64,000 bases of DNA, taken from the NCBI GenBank assembly GCA_963971575.1, contig OZ020616.1, positions 8,603,934 through 8,667,933 of the forward strand, given 5' to 3'. The notes below the pieces were generated by a model. The model worked only from the letters and a program-made list of their open reading frames with translations, did no database searches and was not told the DNA's origin. This document shows positions 55,433 through 64,000 of the stretch, one piece after another. This stretch comes from Liopterus haemorrhoidalis. Its lineage: Eukaryota; Arthropoda; Insecta; Coleoptera; Dytiscidae. Position numbers and translations under genes: made by a program. Each line of letters begins with the position of its first letter. Within the stretch, counting starts at the first letter, position 1.

Positions 55433-55434
55433 TA

Positions 55435-56030
55435 TTTGCCCTTACTATATTCGCTACTTTTCTCCAGAATCCCATTTAGCATTTTTCGGATTGCAATGAA
55501 TATAAAAATTGTATGTTGACTGTAGAGCCTAAGACTTCACTCTTGCTTAAGGCGGCAATTTTATAACCTTTTTGGAGTTCATATTTTGTATTTTTTACAC
55601 AAAAAATAATTTTGAAAATTTGTTTCTATTCATATTTTCATTAACTATATTTTTTATTTATTTAATTTACAGTAAAGTTACATAACATAACCTTAAATTT
55701 CTGCTAGTAATAAGCAATGTGAAAATGTTGTAAGTTTAACCAATAAAGTATCAATGTTTGGTAGAATGGTTTGTTTCCATATTTATTGTAATAACTTCCA
55801 TTTCGATACGATTTTATTGAACAAATACGTGTAGCAAAGTCACGTTGTTTTGTGAGCACAGAAACGAAAACAGTGCTATATACCATACATTGAAGACGAT
55901 GCTTATTATCGTAACATTGAAGATTTAAAAGGAGAAAAATAGAGGTTATTTTTATATTTATAAAAATGAAAGGGATTACTTTGTCAATGTATTAGAACAC
56001 GATACAAACAAAAATTATTAGCTACTGGAA
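55435..56030. other. No recognisable feature
   Basis: AT-rich DNA without supported features. Confidence 0.4.
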
Positions 56031-56032
56031 TA

Positions 56033-57295
56033 CAATGTGTCTCAAATGAAATTTTATATTTATTTAGCTTACTGCGTGAACGCAACGTATCCGAGGGGCG
56101 CGGGGGTTATGTCAATCGGTAGCCTGGCTCTTGGGAATTCAGTCCTATGGAGCGTTTCTCGGGAGCAGACCGCGCGTTATGCGTGCGAGAGTTTTACAAA
56201 AACGGTGATTCGGCGACTGTAGCGCGTAGAAAATTCTGCAGTATTCGAGGTTTTCGCCACTTAAATGATGCGCCAAGCATTCCTCTCATTCGACATTGGG
56301 TTAAAAAGTTTGAAGAGACTGGTACAACGTTGGATAAATCAAAATCCGGGCGACCTAGGTCATCAAGAACGGTAGAAAACGTGGAGAATGTTAATCAGTC
56401 TGTTCGTGACGACCCGAACCTTTCAATTCGGAAGCGCGCAAGTGCTTTAAATGTGCATAGATCATCATTACATCGCATTATGCACAAAGACCTAAAGCTG
56501 CACCCCTACAAAATTCAATTGGTGCAAGAATTAAAGCCCCAAGATGCCAGTCAGAGGCTTAATTTCGTAAATCAGGTGATTGAGCGATTTTCAACGTTTA
56601 CCAACATTTTGTTTTCGGATGAAGCTCATTTTCATCTTAATGGCCACGTAAATAAGCAGAACTGCCGCTACTGGAGTGCAACGAATCCGAAACGCAAACA
56701 TCAGAAACCCCTACATTCGCCTAAAGTGACCGTATGGGCTGCAATGTCGGCGCGAGGAATTATCGGCCCTTACTTTTTTGAAGACGAAAGGGGGCGTGCA
56801 GTTACAGTGAATTCAGAGCGTTATGTGGAGATGTTAGACAACTTCTTGGTACCTGAACTGCAAAACTTTCCTGGCTATAACCAAAGAACATGGTTCCAAC
56901 AGGACGGAGCAACTTCACACACGTCCAATATGTCTCTGCCACGTCCAATTGGCCTCCACGCAGTCCAGATTTAACCCCTATGGACTTTTTCCTATGGGGT
57001 TATCTTAAATCTAAAGTTTACGCCAATAAACCGACTTCACTGGCGCATTTGAAAGAAAATATCCGTCACGAAATGGCAGCCATCCCTGAGTCCACCTGCC
57101 GAGACGTCATAAGTAATTTTACTGTTCGATTAAATGAGTGCCGAGAACACGAGGGTCTACATTTAGACGATATTATTTTTAAGAAATAAATCCCCAAAAA
57201 GTGTATTTTAATAATTAATAAACATTTTTTCTATATACGGCATACTTTTTTTTTAATCGATCCACTAAATATAAAATTTCTTTTGAGACACCTTG
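56033..57295 (+). mobile_element. rosa-type DD41D mariner, copy 2
   Basis: TA at 56031-56032 and 57296-57297; ends caatgtgtctcaaatgaaat / caaggtgtctcaaaagaaat. 1263 bp. Near-identical to 17234-18507 in opposite orientation. Confidence 0.92.
56147..57189 (+). pseudogene. DD41D transposase with 47-base core deletion
   Basis: ATG at 56147 (MERFSGADRALCVREFYKNG). N-terminal HTH intact: KSGRPRSSRTVENVENVNQS and RKRASALNVHRSSLHRI. First Asp FSDEAHFHL and second Asp FQQDGATSHT present. After NMSLPR a deletion of 47 bases (relative to copy 1) shifts the frame, giving PIGLHAVQI and a stop; the third Asp motif PDLTPMDFFLW and the C-terminus remain in the next frame (to 57189). Otherwise no stop, so a single event inactivated it. 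Confidence 0.93.
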
Positions 57296-57299
57296 TATT

Positions 57300-57672
57300 T
57301 TAGTTCCTCACAATTTAATATCATTATTAAACGTCGAATATATTCTCGGGTACACGTGGATGGAATGTGGAAAATCTGGAGAAATTTTCAAGTGGGATGT
57401 TTGATATAAATGCAAATTCCTGGTTTAATAATAGATTTTATTAAACACATATTAATTAAAGTAATAATATTTAATAGCATTGCCGTGGGAGATGCGGAGA
57501 GAGCAGAGCCCTGTCGATAGGCATAAAAAAAAAATAGAATTAAAAAGAGCCATATAAAAATAACTAAAATAAACTGGGTAACAATTATTATTATTATTTG
57601 GGGTTTGAATAATATTAAAAACTGATGAATAAATTCTATTCACTATATAAAATATCAACTAAATTAATAATA
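57300..57672. other. No recognisable feature
   Basis: AT-rich DNA; no supported feature. Confidence 0.4.
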
Positions 57673-57673
57673 T

Positions 57674-57944
57674 TAAGAACTAGCACATAATTTCTATATT
57701 ACTTGAAGATATCCGTTATATTTGGCAACAGGGCCCCCTCTAATCCCGGAATTCCAGGCTAGAGCCTATCAGCCTCCCCTTTGTGGGGCCATGGATATAC
57801 CTAGTTAGTTGAGTAGAAAATCTACGAAATCCTGAAACATATAAAAAATCACAAAAGAACTTTTTCAGCACACGTTTTTGGGGGTCCAGTTGCCAAATAT
57901 AACAGATATCTTCAATTAATACAGAAATTATGTGCTAGTTCTTC
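57674..57944. mobile_element. Foldback MITE, ~270 bp
   Basis: Inverted arms of about 65 bases: left agaactagcacataatttct and gttatatttggcaac; right the complement, ending gttgccaaatataac and agaaattatgtgctagttct. Short GC-richer centre. Target duplication not identified. Confidence 0.75.
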
Positions 57945-58190
57945 TCCTTCTTCTTCTTAGAGTGCCATGCTCGATGCTCTGACCTGAAAAGTTCTTACTG
58001 AAAATATTCCGAGCGTAGGCTATTTCCCCGCATACAGTTTTGTTGTGTGTGTTGCCTGTATATAACACAATTGTATGGGACATACAATTTACTATGGTAC
58101 TATGGAATCCGAACCACTGATTATTTTGGGGAAATTTTACTAGGGCTTTCCGGCGGTTGGAAAACACTGCTCCAGGTAACTATCTGACAG
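57945..58190 (-). repeat. Possible LINE 3' end
   Basis: The minus strand ends in aagaagaagaagg after a codon-like stretch (SGQSIEHGTL), resembling a LINE terminus. Weak. Confidence 0.25.
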
Positions 58191-59760
58191 ATAAGGTTAT
58201 ATGATACTTTCTGTGCTGAATAAATGTCATCCCGTCTTTCAATACAAATGTATCTATCGGATAGTTATCTATAGTAATTTTCATCCCTTTTTCAGATTAT
58301 CATTGATAGCCCAAAAGTCATCCTATTAACACCTGTGTCCTCCCATTTTACCATATAGGCCGTGTCTCCAACGCTATAGCTCTGAAATTTTAATAAATCC
58401 TCAATCAAAATGTATAACTATTTATATAAAGATACAAAATAACAAAATATAAACTATTTTAGATCATGCAGTACCAGGTAACTTCCAAATTTAACGTTAT
58501 ACTTCATCTTCAATAATAAAAAATAGTGTATTGGGCCCAGTAGTTCAATTTCAACCACGTGTATACTATTGATAAAATATTAATATATGTGTTTATTCTC
58601 ATAAAGAATTATTTTAAGCAATTCTGTTCCTTATTTATTAATTGTTAATGACTATATTCCTTAATGAGCTTTATCAGGATTAGCCATCTTGATATGTAGT
58701 GATACGTGATTTTTTCAAGTGGCGTCTTCATTTTTTTCTGACGTTTTTAGTTATTTTGAAGTGATATTTTATTGCTATAGTTCTCTCCCGTTGAACCATA
58801 TGCTTTAATTAACCGTCATCTGTCACCTAAAGTCTCCTTTACTATTGAGAACTGACAATAACTGAAGTGACGCTTAGCGGAATATTTTGGAACTTAACGG
58901 AATAGGATTTTGTTGGATGTGGCTCATTTAATTGCTTTGTTTGTATGTGTTAAAGTGAAGAAAACTTTAATAAAATGTCTTTAAAATCGCAACAGAAAAT
59001 TAACTGCAATGTGAATTGTTGTGTATCAAATGGCAAATGTCAAAAATATCCTATTCCAATCGCCATTTTGTAAGCGACAACAGCGCCTCTATAGGTAATG
59101 TTTATTCTCAATAACTATATACTCCAACTATTTACTAAAACCAAAAAGTTAAAATAATTACAAGATATTTTCAACATCATTTAAAATAAGTTACTTTAGA
59201 CCTAAACCAGATCTTTTATATTCTTGTTTTAGCTCATCGACACAAAAATTTGCATATATATCTTTTCGGAAAGTACTGTAAAGAAATAAAATGAAAAGTC
59301 ATTCTTTCCCCAAAATTCCTTGGCCTAGTTTAAAATAGGCTGTAAGTATTTACTGTAAATGTGACCGCGGAACATTCAAACCGGAATTTTAAAAAACAAC
59401 CAGCATTTTAAGAAGTATTCCAATGCAAATGGATATAAAAACCTTTAGCATTTCGTTATCTTAACTGTTATGTGCATCAGGAGTATTCACGCTTAGAGCT
59501 GTTTTACGATTGCAATACTCAAATATTGGAAAATAAATGAAAACAAGATAAAAGGAATAAGATGAAGAAGAGACAGAAAATCCTTTATTTTAAAGATATG
59601 ATATATCCTTCTGTATGCGATCGAGTTAGCGACTGAGTTCTAGTGATGTTATTTTACACACAACATGTGAACTTTAACAGCTCTGTAAACTTCTAACGTC
59701 GACTATGTTATCGCTGTGTTTTTAAACTTTATTTACTGCGATCCAGTATAGTTACTACAT
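58191..59760. other. No recognisable feature
   Basis: About 1.6 kb of AT-rich DNA without an assignable ORF or repeat. Confidence 0.4.
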
Positions 59761-59764
59761 TGTT

Positions 59765-59841
59765 ACAAATATTCGGTTAGCATTCGGCATTCGACCCAAA
59801 TTTTCGACCCGAATACCGAATTGAGTTAGTATTCAGCCGAA
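59765..59841. repeat. hAT-like subterminal repeats
   Basis: Repeated attcgg / ccgaata motifs (attcggttagcattcggcat, gaataccgaattgagttagt), cut by the pogo-like element. A gggtaaatacc-type set continues on the other side at 61190-61265. Confidence 0.35.
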
Positions 59842-59843
59842 TA

Positions 59844-61151
59844 GGGGAGAGTAGCCAAATTTGGACCACTTAAGAATTTTTTAATATATAGGGACGTACA
59901 AGTATTTTTAATAAAAAGGAAGTAGTGGAAAAAAAAGGTATTGTTTATATCTTCAAAATAATACAACTTATTTAAAAAAAAATAATTATATTGAACAGTG
60001 AAAAATCAATACATAAAAATCGTGTCATCGGTCCAATTAAAGAAACTGGTTTCTTAGGATGGACCAGAGGTTTTCCAAGATGGTCCATCAATATACTTAA
60101 ACACAATTGAAGCAAAAGTACTTTTGATTTTTGCAATGACTCCAGCACACTGTGTATGGACCCAAGTGTGACATTTTATGCACTGTATCATCTCATCTTT
60201 CTTCATTTCCTCACATATAATACAAAACCATGTAGTCTTAGTTTTTATTCTTTGTCTTTTTGGTCCAAATTTTGGTAATTTTATTTTGTTAGTCTTTTAT
60301 CTTTGACTTTTTCTAATTCCTTTTTATGAGGACTACTTGTTATTACAATTGCTTTTTGCGCTATTCCTCCAGTTCGAGAAGACGATGGACCTTGCTGTGG
60401 ATTTCGTTTTGGTGGAGGTGATATATCGTAAAGAATATCCTTACACTTTTTTTTTTTTTTTTTTTTCTCCCGAGGTACATAATCAACATCAGAATCACTA
60501 TTATTACTTTTACTGTCACTTAAAGACATAGATGTTGGTGTATTAGGCCTACTTGTAGTATTTACTGCGATTTCAGCAGGGTTAGCAGAACACAGTAAAA
60601 TATCGGATGCTGCAAACTGGTGGTCCTGAAAGATATGTCTATTTCCAGGCCAAATACCAGAGGCACAGAAAGCACTTTCCGCTATAACTACAGTGGCTGC
60701 TCGGTCGTATGCTTCATTTAGCAATTTAGACATCTGAATTGGACCGGTCCAATTCAGGCGACTGCTTGTGGTCCAACTTGAGCTACTTTTATAAATATTT
60801 TAAAATATTTCACCTAACCTTACATTTGAACTAGATTAACAAAACTAATATAGTAAATTGTAGCCAGACAAGTTTACTTTCTGCAGATATAAAAATATAT
60901 TTTGTTACTTACTCTGAAACAGTCTAAAGACTATTGGCCTTATTGATAAAATATTTAATTGATGGTATGTAAATACTAATAACACTTCACTAACTGCAAC
61001 CATGAGGTGCGCTGTTATAAAAATGATTGCATCAGACAAGTTTACGTCCATCCCCTTTTAAATTACTGTTTTGCTGCGTAAATGCCTTATGCAGGTCTAG
61101 TTACGATAGTGGTCCAAACTAGGTGATGGTCCAAATTCGGCTACTCTCCCC
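59844..61151 (-). mobile_element. pogo-like element, internally deleted
   Basis: TA at 59842-59843 and 61152-61153; ends ggggagagtagccaaatttg / ggggagagtagccgaatttg then gacca. 1308 bp. Carries the end of a transposase on the minus strand. Confidence 0.88.
60100..60733 (-). pseudogene. pogo-like transposase C-terminus with Cys/His finger
   Basis: Frame from 60733 to 60281: LLNEAYDRAATVVIAESAF, CASGIWPGNRHIFQDHQFAA, the block that closes the DDE domain of pogo/jerky-type transposases (F..AY..AAT...A..GF...GI.P.N..IF....F). It is followed by a Ser/Asp-rich and poly-Lys linker. In another frame at about 60250-60105: TWFCIICEEMKKDEMIQCIK and CHTWVHTQC, a C-x2-C, C-x2-C, H-x2-C PHD-like finger as found at the end of some insect pogo transposases. 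The catalytic domain and N-terminal HTH are deleted. Confidence 0.75.
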
Positions 61152-61184
61152 TATTTGTTTAAGTTAACCCTTCAGCAGTGGTGT

Positions 61185-61270
61185 GAGTTGGGTAAGTACC
61201 CAGTGGGCAGGTAAATGTAAATTGGTATTTACCCGAGGTTTATTTACCTACCCAACAATTCGGTATTTAT
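61185..61270. repeat. Palindromic GGGTAAATACC cluster
   Basis: gggtaagtaccc, gggcaggtaaat, ggtatttaccc and ttatttacctaccc alternate in orientation. Likely subterminal repeats of an hAT-like element, boundaries unknown. Confidence 0.35.
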
Positions 61271-61284
61271 TAATTTATTTATTT

Positions 61285-61512
61285 TTTGGCTTCGATGCGT
61301 TCAATATTCCACCAGTAAAACTATGAGGTGTTGTCGATCTCGCTTTGTAAGGATCATGCTTTGGAGCCATAAGTATGGGACGAACTATCAGTTTAGTATA
61401 ACCTGATCTTGGTGTTTCTAGACAGAAGTTTTGTTTGGAAGGACAAAGTGCAAAATACGATGCATTAGCTGCATTAATTCTGTTTCTAATTTCCTGCTTT
61501 ATCAAACTCACC
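61285..61512 (-). pseudogene. LINE RT-thumb fragment
   Basis: Minus strand: QEIRNRINAANASYFALCPS and TKLIVRPILM, matching the block EI..RI..AN.A...L....K......K..LYKTLIRPVLMYG found after the RT domain in several LINE clades. The usual YG.E.W follows in degraded form. Stops outside this region. Confidence 0.6.
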
Positions 61513-61720
61513 TGATTTATTATGATTTACAAATATTTGAAAATATAAACTCTCTCAAAAGTGTTGCCATTAATTTATGTTAGATAATGAAAGGTATTAT
61601 ACCTTTCATTAAGAATTACCTTCATAAGAATTAAATGCGCGCTAACATTTCTGGATATTATTTTTAATTATCAAAAAAATCATCAAAAAAATATCAATCA
61701 AACAAAGAAATATCCGTAAG

Positions 61721-62131
<411 letters not shown>

Positions 62132-62168
62132 TATCCGTAAGTAGAGTATTACAAATATTTCATATAAC

Positions 62169-62577
62169 TAGGGTGACCAGATTTCAGTGAAAGGAAACCG
62201 GGACACAGGGGAAAAAAAAGAAGGTTTTTATTTCCTCCCAGATCCAAGTGAAGAGCAAAAAAAAAGGTCCTCACCACACCAAATTGAAAGTGAAGAGCAA
62301 AAAAAAGGTCCTCACCTCTCAAATTAAAAGTGAAGAGCAAAAAAAAAGGTCCTAACCTCCCCAAATTGAAAGTGAAGAGCAAAAAAATAAAAATAAAGGT
62401 CCTCACCTCCCCAAATTGAAAGTGAAGAGCAAAAAAAAGGTTCTCACCTCCCCTAAATTCAAAGTGAAGAGCAAAAAGAGTCCTCACCTCAAAAACCGGG
62501 ACAATCGGGCAATACCCGAGAACATTTTTCGAGACACCGGGACAATTGACCTAAAACAGGGACGGATGGTCACCCTA
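62169..62577. mobile_element. hAT-type MITE with minisatellite core
   Basis: 8-bp catataac on both sides (62161-62168, 62578-62585), ends tagggtgacca. 409 bp. Core of about six ~41 bp units (62248-62490). Ends unrelated to the 29601 MITE but same minisatellite. Confidence 0.93.
62248..62490. repeat. ~41 bp tandem repeat
   Basis: Units gtgaagagcaaaaaa, aaaggtcctcacc, tccccaaattgaaa. The open frame across this region is a repeat artefact. Confidence 0.92.
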
Positions 62578-62585
62578 CATATAAC

Positions 62586-63006
62586 TAAATTTTACCAAAT
62601 CATTTATTATTGTTGCTGTTTCACTTCATTTTAAATAATAATAAAAATAAAAATGCAACAATTGAAAAACAATTCGTTTCAACCATAAAAAAACATGCCG
62701 TTGAACCTCAACTTAGAGAGTAAGCGAGTTTACTAGCTGTGCGTAATAAACATTCGCTGACTCACTCACTCGCGCGCGACTTTACTCGCCAGTGAGTAGC
62801 TAGTCGCTTAATATAATTAAGCTTGTAACAAATATCAATTTTTATGAAGAAGTATCAATTTATTAACTTAAATAAAAACGAAATGAAATGTTTTAGCTGT
62901 ATTCCAAACATTTTTGTGCATTATTTTCTGTCCGTAGTCTCATCATTTTAATTATTTCGCGAACCACTATAGATCGCATGGATGAATATTTTTGTTCTAC
63001 CTTGTA
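62586..63006. other. No recognisable feature
   Basis: Includes a purine/pyrimidine-patterned patch (cgctgactcactcactcgcg) near 62755. No supported gene. Confidence 0.4.
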
Positions 63007-63014
63007 ATATATAC

Positions 63015-63973
63015 TAGAGATGGGAATTTCGGCTCAGTTTGCGGAACCGGATCAGTGGAGGTCGTTCAGTTTGTTGAGCCGGTTCATTGATCCGGCTCAG
63101 TGATCCGGTTAAGTAAACATGTTTTCGAGACACAGGTCGGTCGTTAGTTCGTAGGTAGAACGTCCCTTAGAGCCGGTTCTTGCAATATATGAACTGTAAA
63201 CATGATCCCGAGACACAGGTCGGTCAGTCGTTCGTTCGTAGGTAGAACGTCGCTTAGCGCCGGCTCTTGCTTAGACCCGGCCAGTTGTCGGTCGTTCGCT
63301 CGTAGATAGATGTCGCTTAGAGCCGGTTCTTCCTTAGACCCGGCTCTACCTTAGACCCGGTCAGTTGTCGGTCGTTCGCTCGTGGTTAGACGTCGCTTAG
63401 AGCCGGCTCTTCCCTAGACCCGGTCAGTTGTCGGTCGTTCGCTCGTAGGTAGAACGTCGCTTAGACCCGGTCAGTTGTCGGTCGTTCGCTCGTAGGTAGA
63501 ACGTCGCTTAGCCCCGGTTCTTATCTAACATTTTTGAAACAAATAATCCACTTTATGTAGCTACTGTATTTTAAACCAGATGTGTTAAGTTTATGGTGAT
63601 GTTTATTGCCCTTATAAATCGGACATCTGGGATTTGGGCAATATTTTTAATATTTTTATATAGTATGGTTGTAAGAAAATACAGACTAAGCCTATTAGTT
63701 TCAAATAAACTGCCCTACAAATTGATGACAATAAATAATACAATTTATGATAATACATTACAAGCCGAGTTCTCGCAAAGTTCATCATGACATCGATCCA
63801 GATCCGGATCACTCCGGTCACTGCTCACAATCGCCCGACCAATCGTATCCTTGAAACTTGAAACTATATAGTGAGCCGTGAGCCGGCTCATTTCAATTTG
63901 GTGAACCGTGTCACTTCGATCAGTGTACTGAGTCGGCTCAGTGAGCCGGTTCGTTCATGAACGACCATCTCTA
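63015..63973. mobile_element. hAT-type MITE with ~105 bp repeats, copy 2
   Basis: 8-bp atatatac on both sides (63007-63014, 63974-63981), ends tagagatgggaatttc / tagagatggtcgttca. 959 bp. Tandem units containing ggtcggtcgttcg, taggtagaacgtcgctta and agccggttcttg. Reverse of 33815-34702; the tandem units differ in length and number. Confidence 0.92.
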
Positions 63974-64000
63974 ATATATACCATCGTTTGATCCTAGATA

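Noticed and set aside
62149..62487. 112-residue protein rich in Phe/Leu, possibly a membrane protein
   Set aside because: It is the translation of a 41-bp tandem repeat inside a MITE.

Overview
This is an AT-rich eukaryotic window made almost entirely of transposable-element debris. I found no intact host gene, no rRNA gene, no convincing functional tRNA, no operon and no CRISPR array. The mix of elements points to an arthropod, most likely an insect: several distinct mariner lineages, Tc1, pogo, piggyBac, PIF/Harbinger and hAT elements, Jockey-superfamily and other LINEs, tRNA-derived SINEs, and rolling-circle-like repeats with internal GACA microsatellites. I cannot narrow it to an order from sequence alone.

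Layout. 1-4.2 kb: a hAT BED-finger remnant, SINE and rolling-circle-like (HINE) repeat copies. 4.37-5.66 kb: a mariner with two nonsense mutations and a frameshift. 5.75-8.09 kb: a TTAA-flanked piggyBac with a HINE nested inside it. 8.7-9.7 kb: a deleted mariner. 10.7-13.3 kb: LINE C-terminus, SINE, HINE. 13.5-17.1 kb: foldback and Harbinger remnants, mostly blank DNA. 17.23-18.51 kb: a rosa-type DD41D mariner. 19.26-21.9 kb: a HINE carrying a TA-flanked Tc1-like element, a LINE fragment and a SINE. 22.7-23.5 kb: another HINE. 24.4-25.7 kb: a TA-flanked element with a nested MITE. 25.7-26.4 kb: an LTR plus primer-binding site. 26.4-30.4 kb: LINE 1 interrupted by a mariner that is itself interrupted by LINE 2, plus an hAT MITE. 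30.96-32.0 kb: a pogo-like element with a nested mariner. 32.8-34.7 kb: mariner remnant and an hAT MITE. 35.4-37.3 kb: a nested hAT/MITE stack and THAP-like remnants. 37.7-39.2 kb: a full-length but dead Tc1. 39.9-44.9 kb: LINEs, a HINE and a Harbinger MITE. 44.9-47.6 kb: a quiet stretch. 47.6-55.4 kb: hAT inside a mariner remnant, a Harbinger element, LINE C-termini, a mariner and a 1.7 kb palindrome. 56.0-57.3 kb: the second DD41D mariner. 57.7-64 kb: foldback MITE, pogo-like element, LINE, a SINE with a hugely expanded tail, and two hAT MITEs.

Every transposase or reverse transcriptase recognised here is broken, so the window records past activity. Target-site duplications and uninterrupted ORFs across insertion points let much of the insertion order be read directly. 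The observations I consider most novel are a HINE-like family whose copies carry a tRNA-like module at the same internal position but with different tRNA-like sequence in each copy, and two hAT-type MITEs with unrelated termini that share the same internal minisatellite.
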